Below, one piece after another: positions 1 to 6,976 of a stretch of 64,000 nt of DNA. Source of the stretch: Texcoconibacillus texcoconensis (GTDB taxonomy: Bacteria; Bacillota; Bacilli; Bacillales; Salisediminibacteriaceae); the NCBI RefSeq assembly GCF_014202575.1, contig NZ_JACHHB010000006.1:169279-233278 (forward strand), in the 5' to 3' direction. How positions within the stretch are numbered: the stretch's first letter is position 1; every line of letters begins with the position of its first letter. The notes beneath the pieces were generated by a model. The model was given only the letters and a program-made list of their open reading frames with translations, searched no databases and had not been told where the DNA came from. Position numbers and translations under genes: made by a program.

Positions 1-27
1 TAGTTCGAGTTACAACTAACAATTAAA

Positions 28-49
28 TCCCCACCTTGAAAAGTGGGGA
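28..49 (-). terminator. terminator-like G/C hairpin after the lipoprotein gene
   Basis: CCCCACCTT and AAGTGGGG form a short stem with one bulge. On the minus strand it lies just past the stop of the lipoprotein gene and is followed by an A/T-rich stretch, so it may end that transcript. The CCCCACC...GGTGGGG pattern also resembles the hairpins at 1165 and 13935. Confidence 0.4.
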
Positions 50-59
50 AATTTAGTTT

Positions 60-680
60 CTATTCAACATTTACCGATAATTCAATATCATCACCGATTG
101 TGTCGCCATTTGAATCTGTTGGAGCATCAGAAATGAATGTCAATTGTTTAATATCTTCAGGTTCTACATCTACGTAATAGACGGCTTCACCTGTTTCTTT
201 GCTTTCACCGGTAAGTTCTCCGCCGATAGAGTCTGAGACTAGAGGATCAGATTCGTATAATTCACCATCGATTTCTAAACTTGCGTGATTTGCGTAGAAC
301 ATTCTGTTTTCAGCTGTCGTGTTTTCAGCAGACATCTGAGCAGCTATGGTTGCTCCACCTTCATCGCTCTCGCTGATGGTCATGTCATTGATGGAAAATT
401 CAACGTTAGCTGACGATTTTACACTGTCGGCTTTAAATTCATTAATGATATTTCCAGCACCATAAATGTCCGAAGTAGCATTTTCATCTGTTTCTCTGTC
501 TTTTTCACTAGATTTTTCATCAATTTCATCAGAATCGTTAGTGTCTTCTTTTTGATCTGTATCAGCGTCGATATCGTTGTTTTCATTTACATCATTTTCA
601 GGATCAGTAGGTTCTTCTCCCCCACAAGCAGAAAGAACAATTAAAGATACAAACCCGAATGTGAACAGTGCACGTTTCAT
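60..680 (-). CDS. acidic cell-surface lipoprotein of unknown function
   Basis: Predicted secreted lipoprotein. The N-terminus has MKR, a hydrophobic stretch and the lipobox LSAC (Cys19). A low-complexity linker of about 50 residues, very rich in D, E and N, follows. The C-terminal ~120 residues are beta-rich and could be an Ig-like DUF4352-type domain, but this is only a resemblance. The second in-frame ATG (680) is chosen because the ribosome site GGGTGA sits 7-9 nt before it and almost touches the first ATG at 686. The acidic linker suits a protein exposed to high salt. It stands alone, facing away from the next gene. No function is assigned. Confidence 0.75.
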   Translation of the reverse strand: MKRALFTFGFVSLIVLSACGGEEPTDPENDVNENNDIDADTDQKEDTNDSDEIDEKSSEKDRETDENATSDIYGAGNIINEFKADSVKSSANVEFSINDMTISESDEGGATIAAQMSAENTTAENRMFYANHASLEIDGELYESDPLVSDSIGGELTGESKETGEAVYYVDVEPEDIKQLTFISDAPTDSNGDTIGDDIELSVNVE

Positions 681-858
681 TATCATATCACCCTTAGCTT
701 AATTATTGGCACGTGCACAAGCTTAAATCATACACAGTACAAATGAAATAAAGATGAAAAAGTTTCGTTATTTCTTAGGTTATTTTTTAGATTTTGTGAA
801 AGTTTAAATGAATGAATTTCATAATAGATGATGTAAAGATCATTTCCGAACATGGGTT

Positions 859-990
859 GTGATTTTCACTGCAGGCGGATGCTTTCCAAAAGGCTTGTCT
901 TCAGCTAAATTCAGCTCCACACACCGTCGCTGAATTGGCTCTTCAGACTCTGCTTATCCTTTGAGAGTCCCCGCCTTTCGTTTCAATCAC
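859..990. repeat. Bacillaceae-type interspersed repeat, about 130 bp
   Basis: Non-coding segment that begins GTGATTTTCACTGCAGGCGG and ends with the reverse of GTGATTGAAACGAAAGGCGG, giving imperfect inverted ends. Between them are CTTTCC, GGCTTGTCTTCAGC and TCTTCAGACTCTGC. From memory, Bacillaceae genomes carry many intergenic copies of a related element (GCGGACGCTTTCC...CGCCCTTCGTTTCAATCAC), so this is called a member of that group. No ORF lies inside it. Exact borders are estimates. Confidence 0.5.
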
Positions 991-1164
991 TTATTTCCAA
1001 AACGAACGTTGACCTTCGTGATAACTAATTACATTCGTGATGTTTGTTAAAACCCTTCATTATGAAATGGGTTCGAATGATCTATGGATAGAAAATAGCC
1101 ATTTTACCAAAATGAGTAATTATTAGAATGATTTAGTTAAGTGTGGGAAAATAACCATGTTGAT

Positions 1165-1190
1165 ACTCCCACGGCTTAAGCCAGTGGGGT
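1165..1190. repeat. IS200/IS605-like terminal hairpin, solitary
   Basis: CCCAC-GGCTTAAGCC-A-GTGGG forms a hairpin with an internal perfect palindrome. This pattern is typical of the subterminal hairpins of IS200/IS605 (TnpB/IS1341) elements. No transposase or TnpB ORF is nearby, so it is read as a remnant or a non-autonomous copy. Confidence 0.4.
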
Positions 1191-1238
1191 TCGCATAAAT
1201 TTGTAATATCTGAAGAGGATGAAAATAGGAGTTTTTAC

Positions 1239-2264
1239 ATGATACAACGCGTGTTCTTTTTAATTGTCGCTTTGCTCATTGGTATAACGTTTAATGCGCT
1301 TCAAATACCTGCTGGTTGGTTACTTGGTGGTATTATTACGGGAATCTGTTGGGGGATGATAAAGGGGAAGCTAGTTTTTCCTAGGCGATGGTATATGGTC
1401 GTTTTAGTACTTGTCGGTAGTAATATTGGTTTAATGATGGAGAGGGACCTATTTTTATTAGTAGGACAATATTTGTTCCCACTCATTGTGACACTCTCTC
1501 TTACACTCATCAGTAGTTTTGTTCTAGGGTGGCTTTTGTTACGTTGGTCGACACTCGATAAAAGGACAGCGTTTTTTAGTTGTATTCCAGGTGGGATGTC
1601 TGAGGTGATTAGCGTAAGTGGAGAGTATGGAGCGGATGATCGAATCGTGGCTGCATTTCATACTGCTCGCGTCACGTTATTTGTTTTATTTGTTCCTCTT
1701 CTCGTCGTTTATTGGGAGGGGGGAAATCATGTTTCAGAACAAGCTTTAGCGAAAGAAGGTTTTCATCTGATCACATTCGAACAGATAACCGTATTACTCA
1801 CTGTTATGGTTTTGTCGATTTTATTGCACAAGCGTTGGCCTATTCCTGCGGGAGCGATTTTATATGCGCTTTTAATTGCGTTTATTATTGGGGAGTTTAT
1901 CGTTCCAATTGATTCGTTACCTAATTATGTCCCAGGCATAGGTCAAGTTCTACTAGGAGCCATTGTCGGTGTTCGATTTGATCGTGCAACTTTCCAACAA
2001 TTAAAATCACTAGGGTTTGTCAGTTTGAAAATATTGGCTACGTATTTTTTGTTCGCGATATTGATCGCCGCTGTATTTTGGTTGTTAACAGATGCGACAC
2101 TATCGCTTAGTTTACTAAGTACGGTTCCAGCAGGAGCAGCGGAAATGTCCGCAACAGCGTTTGCGATTGGTCTAGAACCAACCCTTGTGACGAGCTTGCA
2201 TATCATACGTGTGATCATATTATTTTTGTTGTTGCCGTTTTTGATTCGGTGGGTAAATCAATAA
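1239..2264 (+). CDS. AbrB-family (PF05145-type) integral membrane protein
   Basis: A 341-residue protein with about ten hydrophobic segments. It has two similar halves, each with a P/G-rich loop: CIPGGMSEV near residue 125 and TVPAGAAEMSATA near residue 300. This duplicated pattern is the hallmark of the membrane family confusingly named AbrB or 'ammonia monooxygenase-like'. It is unrelated to the DNA-binding AbrB. Members are thought to be transporters, but the substrate is unknown. The ATG at 1239 has AGGAG about 8 nt upstream. The gene is monocistronic, with no strong terminator before the met promoter. Confidence 0.8.
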   Translation: MIQRVFFLIVALLIGITFNALQIPAGWLLGGIITGICWGMIKGKLVFPRRWYMVVLVLVGSNIGLMMERDLFLLVGQYLFPLIVTLSLTLISSFVLGWLLLRWSTLDKRTAFFSCIPGGMSEVISVSGEYGADDRIVAAFHTARVTLFVLFVPLLVVYWEGGNHVSEQALAKEGFHLITFEQITVLLTVMVLSILLHKRWPIPAGAILYALLIAFIIGEFIVPIDSLPNYVPGIGQVLLGAIVGVRFDRATFQQLKSLGFVSLKILATYFLFAILIAAVFWLLTDATLSLSLLSTVPAGAAEMSATAFAIGLEPTLVTSLHIIRVIILFLLLPFLIRWVNQ

Positions 2265-2394
2265 GTGCGGCAGATTCGTAGACAGAAGTAAACCTTTCCC
2301 TATGGAATACTTTGAGTATAAGTTAGATCATGATCGTGAAATGCACGTATATTGAAAAATGATGTGTAGGTCAAATCAAAATATTCTAAAACAA

Positions 2395-2423
2395 TTGACA
2401 ACGAATAAATGAACTTGTATTAT
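2395..2423 (+). promoter_or_regulatory. sigma-A promoter of met operon 1
   Basis: TTGACA, a 17-nt spacer and TATTAT lie about 50 nt before the SAM riboswitch. Confidence 0.7.
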
Positions 2424-2470
2424 TTGTCCTATCACTTTTTAAATTAAAAATTATGAAAATATAAAAACAT

Positions 2471-2590
2471 CTTCTTATTCAGAGAGGTTGAGGGAAATGG
2501 CCTGATGACACCTCGGCAGCGGGCCCTAGTTATAGGGTACTGTGCCAATTCCACCAAATCCGAGTATTCCGATTTGAGAGATAAGAAGAG
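2471..2590 (+). ncRNA. SAM-I (S-box) riboswitch
   Basis: Shows the S-box signature: a closing helix CTTCTTAT...ATAAGAAG, the AGAGAGGTTGAGGGA motif, GGCCTGATGACACCTCGGCAGC and GTGCCAATTCC. A terminator hairpin follows and its left arm competes with the riboswitch stem. Known logic for this class: with SAM bound the terminator forms and metNIQ is off; when SAM falls the genes are read. It sits directly before the first metN. Confidence 0.95.
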
Positions 2591-2603
2591 TGGTTCTGAT
2601 CGT

Positions 2604-2640
2604 AAAACCTCTCTTCTTATTTTAAGGAGAGAGTTTTTTT
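2604..2640 (+). terminator. SAM-riboswitch expression-platform terminator
   Basis: AACCTCTCTTCTT pairs with AAGGAGAGAGTT (one bulge and one G-U pair) and is followed by a run of T, before metN. Confidence 0.85.
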
Positions 2641-2669
2641 ATTGAGGTGAAAGGGAGTGCGAAATCCGT

Positions 2670-3701
2670 ATGATCACATTTGAGAATGTTTCAAAACAAT
2701 TTACGGGTAGTGAAGGAACGTTTACGGCAGTAAAAGATGTTTCTTTTGAAGTTCAAAAAGGAGATATATATGGGGTCATAGGTTTTAGTGGCGCAGGGAA
2801 AAGTACATTGATTCGTACTGTGAATTTATTGGAGGAACCGTCTTCAGGGAAGGTGTACGTCAACGGTAGAGATATGATGACCTTATCAGCTGATGAATTG
2901 CGAAAAGAGCGAAAGAAAATCGGTATGGTATTTCAACATTTTAACCTTTGTGAATCAAAAACAGTTTTTGAAAATGTTGCGATCCCTTTACGTTTAAGCA
3001 AGACGTCTAAAAAGGATATCCAACCAAGGGTGAAAGAGCTTTTACAATTTGTCGGGTTAGGAGATAAGTCAGACCATTACCCTGATCAACTTTCAGGAGG
3101 ACAAAAGCAGCGGGTAGGTATTGCGAGGGCGCTGGCAACATCACCTGAAATCCTTCTTTGTGACGAAGCGACGTCAGCTTTGGATCCAGATACCACACAA
3201 TCAATTTTGGATCTGTTGAAAAGAGTAAACCGTGAATTTAACATTACAATCTTGATTATAACGCATGAAATGCAAGTCATTCGCGATATATGTGATTATG
3301 TCACAGTGATGGAAAACGGGGAAATGATAGAGTCGGGATCTGTGTTTGACTTATTTTCACGACCGAAAGCAAAGACAACCCGAAATTTCGTTAATGCTGT
3401 CATGCAAGATCAATTACCAGCGTCTGTCATCAATATGATTCATAAAGAGGGAAAGTCCAACCGATTGTACCGAATTTTATTTGAAGGAGATGAAGCGGGG
3501 CAACCCGTGTTATCGCAAGTTTCTAAACAATACCATTTGGACTTTAATATTTTGCACGGACAGATTACAGAACTTCAAGATCAACCATTCGGAAACTTAA
3601 TCGTTGAGTTTATAGGCGAAGAAAATAATATTCAGCAAGCGGTTGAACATATTGGGAATCGTTTGACAGTTAGTGAGGTGAACATTAATGAGAGAGATTG
3701 A
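2670..3701 (+). CDS. metN: methionine ABC transporter ATP-binding protein, copy 1
   Basis: Cytoplasmic ATPase of the MetNIQ methionine importer. Walker A GFSGAGKST lies at residues 38-46, the Q-loop in VFQHFNL, the signature LSGGQKQR near 140, Walker B LLCDEATSALD and the H-loop ITHEM. The last ~80 residues form the NIL domain typical of MetN, which senses methionine and inhibits transport. Length (343) is normal. It overlaps metI by 14 nt, so the two are probably co-translated. The SAM riboswitch upstream supports methionine, or a methionine precursor or analogue, as substrate. A second full set starts at 14775. Confidence 0.93.
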   Translation: MITFENVSKQFTGSEGTFTAVKDVSFEVQKGDIYGVIGFSGAGKSTLIRTVNLLEEPSSGKVYVNGRDMMTLSADELRKERKKIGMVFQHFNLCESKTVFENVAIPLRLSKTSKKDIQPRVKELLQFVGLGDKSDHYPDQLSGGQKQRVGIARALATSPEILLCDEATSALDPDTTQSILDLLKRVNREFNITILIITHEMQVIRDICDYVTVMENGEMIESGSVFDLFSRPKAKTTRNFVNAVMQDQLPASVINMIHKEGKSNRLYRILFEGDEAGQPVLSQVSKQYHLDFNILHGQITELQDQPFGNLIVEFIGEENNIQQAVEHIGNRLTVSEVNINERD

Positions 3702-4353
3702 TTGGAGTGTGTTTTGGGTCGATGTTTGGGAAGCGACCCTTGAAACATTAGTCATGACGGGTTTTTCTTTGATCTTTGCTAGTTTACTAGGGATTCCACT
3801 AGGGATAGCATTAGTTGTCACACGTGAAGGGAACTTATTTGAGAATAAAATCGTATTTCAAGTTCTAAATGTGGTCGTTAACATTGTTCGGTCCGTTCCA
3901 TTTATTGTTTTGATGGTAGCCATTATTCCATTTACTCGCTTAATTGTAGGAACGTCAATTGGAACGACTGCAGCGATGGTTCCACTTGTCATTTTTGCTG
4001 CACCTTTTATTGCAAGGTTAGTTGAAAGTAGTTTACTAGAGGTCGACCCGGGTGTAGTTGAGGCAGCCAAATCAATGGGTGCTACACCTTGGCAAATTAT
4101 TTTCCGCTTTTTAGTCCCAGAAGCGCTCAGTTCACTCGTCTTAAACCTTACAATCGCAACGATTGGTTTAGTAGGCGCATCAGCGATGGCTGGAGCCGTT
4201 GGTGGTGGTGGACTCGGTGATTTAGCGATCTCCTATGGTTACCAACGTTTTCATTCAGATGTGATGTTGGTGACGGTGATCTTACTCATCGTACTTGTAC
4301 AATTGGTTCAAATGTCGGGGAATCGTCTTTCTAAGGCGCTTCGACGTAGATAA
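3688..4353 (+). CDS. metI: methionine ABC transporter permease, copy 1
   Basis: A 221-residue inner-membrane permease (metP in B. subtilis naming) with five hydrophobic segments. The EAA loop VEAAKSMGATPWQIIF near residue 130 docks onto MetN. The glycine-rich GAVGGGGLGDLA near residue 170 is characteristic of MetI. The start ATG overlaps the end of metN, and metQ begins 38 nt downstream. Size and motifs match the family, and the partner genes leave little doubt. Confidence 0.92.
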   Translation: MREIDWSVFWVDVWEATLETLVMTGFSLIFASLLGIPLGIALVVTREGNLFENKIVFQVLNVVVNIVRSVPFIVLMVAIIPFTRLIVGTSIGTTAAMVPLVIFAAPFIARLVESSLLEVDPGVVEAAKSMGATPWQIIFRFLVPEALSSLVLNLTIATIGLVGASAMAGAVGGGGLGDLAISYGYQRFHSDVMLVTVILLIVLVQLVQMSGNRLSKALRRR

Positions 4354-4391
4354 ATAGAAAACATTAATATCAAAAAAAGGGGTTAAAAATC

Positions 4392-5222
4392 ATGAAAAAA
4401 ACATTAACAACCGTAAGTTCAATCTTTGCATTGTCACTAACGCTTGCAGCTTGTGGAGGGGCAGATGCCGAAGACACAGTAACCGTTGGCGTGAATGGTT
4501 CTGGGATTCCGTTATGGGAGGACATTGCAGATCAAGCTGCTGAAGAAGGAATTAATATTGAAGTTCAAGAGTTTTCCGATTATGTTTTGCCTAATGAAGC
4601 ACTAAACAATAAGGAAATTGATTTCAACGCGTTTCAGACAATTTCCTATTTCGATAACTTTATCGAAGATCACGGTATGGACTTAGAACCAATTGCAGGA
4701 ACATATATCGCACCGATGGGTTTATATTCGGAAGAGTATGAATCGCATGAGGAGATTCCAGAAGGGGCAACAATTGCAGTACCAGAGGAAGACACGAACC
4801 AAGGTCGAGCGCTTCTTTTACTAGAAGAAGCAGGATTTATTGAACTTCCAGAAGACTTTGATGGTGTAGGGGATGCAAGAGATATTCAGGCAAACCCACA
4901 TGACATTGAAATTGAAGAAGTAGATGCAGCGCAAACACCACGTGTATTACCCGACGTAGATGGTTCCGTGATTAATAATGGTGTAGCCGTAGAAGCAGGG
5001 TTCATTCCAGTCGACGATGCGATCTTCATTGAAGATGCAGATGGCGCAGCACCATACATTAATATTCTCGCTGTTCATGAAGATGATAAAGATGACGAAA
5101 CTTTACAAAGAATTGCAGAGATCTATCATACTGAAGAAACTGAAGACGTCATGATTGAACTGTATGAAAACTCCCTAATTCCGACATTTGTCGAAGATGT
5201 CGATGAGTTAAGAGACTACTAA
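4392..5222 (+). CDS. metQ: methionine-binding lipoprotein, copy 1
   Basis: A 276-residue substrate-binding lipoprotein of the NlpA/MetQ family. It has a signal peptide with lipobox LAAC (Cys21), followed by VTVGVNGSG and the family motif EFSDYVLPNEAL and the NAFQ segment. The mature protein is very acidic, with many D/E and few K, as expected for an exported protein in a saline habitat. Last gene of the riboswitch-controlled operon, followed by a strong terminator. Confidence 0.92.
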   Translation: MKKTLTTVSSIFALSLTLAACGGADAEDTVTVGVNGSGIPLWEDIADQAAEEGINIEVQEFSDYVLPNEALNNKEIDFNAFQTISYFDNFIEDHGMDLEPIAGTYIAPMGLYSEEYESHEEIPEGATIAVPEEDTNQGRALLLLEEAGFIELPEDFDGVGDARDIQANPHDIEIEEVDAAQTPRVLPDVDGSVINNGVAVEAGFIPVDDAIFIEDADGAAPYINILAVHEDDKDDETLQRIAEIYHTEETEDVMIELYENSLIPTFVEDVDELRDY

Positions 5223-5246
5223 TAGGGATAAATTGATTCATATTTG

Positions 5247-5290
5247 ACCGTGGCTCGTGCATATAAGCATGAGCCACGGTTATTTTTAAT
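5247..5290 (+). terminator. rho-independent terminator of met operon 1
   Basis: ACCGTGGCTCGTGC pairs with GCATGAGCCACGGT (14 bp, one G-U) around ATATAA, followed by TATTTTT. Confidence 0.9.
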
Positions 5291-5338
5291 GATAAGAAAA
5301 AAGAGATAAAGATCCCTTAAGGCGTTTTCGCTTTTCGG

Positions 5339-5797
5339 TTAATAGATAAACGGAAGGAGACGAAACCGGTGACGACACCAATATTGGTAAATATCTCCGT
5401 AGTGTTGTTGAAATTGACTTTCTTCAAGACTCATGCGTGAGTGAAGTGCACTACCGATTAGGGCAAAGGCTAAAAACAGTGAAAACCAATGTCCGCTAAT
5501 ATATAAGCATAATCCAGAAGAAAGTAGAAAGAATCCAAAATGGAATGGGTGACGAGTGAAACGATATGGTCCGTGACTCAACAAAGGCAACTTTTGCTGT
5601 TTTGTGTCTTTTGAAAAGTAAGGCCGTGTAAGAAAATAGGTCCAATAGCGAATAAAGGTCCCTGTGCCCAAAAAGACCAAACCGATGAATTTCGGCCACC
5701 CTATCAGTTCAGCGTCATTATGTAGTAAAAAAATACTACAAAATAACGAGATGGAGAACATGGCGACCAAACCGCGGTTGTACATTAACTTATTCAT
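5339..5797 (-). CDS. isoprenylcysteine methyltransferase-like membrane protein
   Basis: A small membrane protein with four hydrophobic segments and the C-terminal motif HGPYRFTRHPFHFGFF, typical of the ICMT/PEMT family, where it binds S-adenosylmethionine. ESQFQQHYGDIYQYW near the end is also family-typical. The real substrate of bacterial members is usually unknown. The ATG at 5797 (152 residues) is chosen because AAGGGGGAT lies just upstream. The frame stays open to a TTG at 5950, but that codon has no ribosome site, so the longer form is less likely. Neighbours give no functional hint. Confidence 0.72.
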   Translation of the reverse strand: MNKLMYNRGLVAMFSISLFCSIFLLHNDAELIGWPKFIGLVFLGTGTFIRYWTYFLTRPYFSKDTKQQKLPLLSHGPYRFTRHPFHFGFFLLSSGLCLYISGHWFSLFLAFALIGSALHSRMSLEESQFQQHYGDIYQYWCRHRFRLLPFIY

Positions 5798-5989
5798 CCA
5801 TCCCCCTTTTTGTATGATCGGTTGATCTTTGAAGACAGCTAATTCACTGAACCATAATGAAATGAATAACATAAATAACCCTTGATCGTAATTCATATGA
5901 TTAATGTGCGACATATAAAGAAAAATATTCATAGTTGAATCGATTTTCAATTTAGGAACTTGGTGTAAAATCTAAACGCATGACAAAAC

Positions 5990-6043
5990 AAAAAAGCTCG
6001 AAAGAACGTGTTTTACCGCTGGAAGACACTTCTTTCGAGCTTT
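5990..6043 (-). terminator. terminator after the coat-F-like genes
   Basis: AAAGCTCGAAAGA and TCTTTCGAGCTTT form a 13-bp stem. On the minus strand it is followed by TTTTTTG just past the stop of the coat gene. Confidence 0.85.
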
Positions 6044-6054
6044 GTTCAATTTAA

Positions 6055-6396
6055 TTAGGAAATAGGGTTACCTTGATTATATGGGAATTGCGTTTGATAT
6101 CCAGAGTACTGTTGGTAAGATTGATCTAATGTTTGACTATCGACAGCGTTAAATGAATACCAACCTTTTTTAAACATTAAATTAAATAATTCACGTTGAC
6201 TATCTTGTGTTTCTGTACTGATTCCTAAAATATCTTCATACAGGGTTTGGTGACTTGCTTCGTTCATCGCTGTTGAATAAGAATCAGTCATATATTTTTC
6301 TGTCGCGAGCATATCATTAATATAGTCACGGTCATTCATTTGTGGTGTTTCAGGAACTTGAGTTTTTGGGTTTCCAATTTTTTGCGATTGATTCAT
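6055..6396 (-). CDS. coat F domain spore coat protein
   Basis: A 113-residue soluble, Q/Y/N-rich protein with the coat F (PF07875-like) pattern: MNDRDYINDMLATEKYMTD followed by a helix with ETQDSQRELFNLMFKKGWY. Such proteins are layered onto the spore coat in the mother cell. AAGGAGG lies 8 nt before the ATG. It is the second gene of a two-gene unit with the Q-rich protein upstream and shares its terminator. The exact layer or function cannot be read from sequence. Confidence 0.8.
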   Translation of the reverse strand: MNQSQKIGNPKTQVPETPQMNDRDYINDMLATEKYMTDSYSTAMNEASHQTLYEDILGISTETQDSQRELFNLMFKKGWYSFNAVDSQTLDQSYQQYSGYQTQFPYNQGNPIS

Positions 6397-6411
6397 TTCG
6401 TCTAACCTCCT

Positions 6412-6696
6412 TTATTGAATAGGTTGTTGTTGTTGTTGTTGTTGTCCTACACCAGGTTGCTGGTTTTGATTTAAATGCTGTAAAAGTTGATGGTAATGTT
6501 GGTAATGCATATTACCAACACGATCGATTGCTTGAGCCACTTCTTGATCTTGGCATTGACTAGCAAACATACGAGCTTTTTTCATCGCCAGTAAGTTCCA
6601 AGCAAGCATGTCTGTGAGGTATTGATGGTCTTTTTCCGTCACGACATTCGGTGGTTGCGGGGAAATTTGTTGATTTCCTTGTGTTTGTTGTTGCAT
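6412..6696 (-). CDS. coat-F-like spore protein, glutamine-rich
   Basis: A 94-residue protein. The middle part, TEKDHQYLTDMLAWNLLAMKKA, matches the same helical hairpin as the coat F protein downstream, so the two probably form a pair. Both ends are glutamine-rich; the C-terminus holds a run of seven Q encoded by repeated ttg/tgt triplets on the + strand, a possible slippage site. The ATG at 6696 is favoured over the adjoining TTG because AGGAGGG lies 6 nt before it. Spacing to the next gene is 15 nt. No catalytic motif is visible. Confidence 0.72.
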   Translation of the reverse strand: MQQQTQGNQQISPQPPNVVTEKDHQYLTDMLAWNLLAMKKARMFASQCQDQEVAQAIDRVGNMHYQHYHQLLQHLNQNQQPGVGQQQQQQQPIQ

Positions 6697-6923
6697 CAAA
6701 AACCCTCCTTTTTTCGCGATAAAATCAATTGCGTTTTTAGCATGTGTTCACGCAAATAAAACTATTCTATCCTGATTTTGTAGTGGAAAGTGAAGGTAAA
6801 TGAGTGCGGGGAGGAGTTAGAATTTTCAGTTAATAATCATTGCATCTTTTTAGGGGATTGATTATAGTCAAGGTTAAAGACAAATGAAAACGATCCTAAA
6901 TCTCAAGTAACACCACCTACAAA

Positions 6924-6941
6924 TGAATGAGTATTCATTCA
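6924..6941 (+). promoter_or_regulatory. FadR operator upstream of fadN
   Basis: TGAATGAGTATTCATTCA is an inverted repeat (TGAATGA-N4-TCATTCA) matching the Bacillus FadR box, 35 nt before the fadN start. In B. subtilis FadR (TetR family) represses fadNAE and is released by long-chain acyl-CoA. Confidence 0.85.
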
Positions 6942-6976
6942 AAATCATCTTACAAAAATAGAAATGGAGGGACGGT

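Noticed and set aside
1712..2218. Frames inside the AbrB-family gene on both strands
   Set aside because: Shadows of a long, well-supported membrane protein gene.
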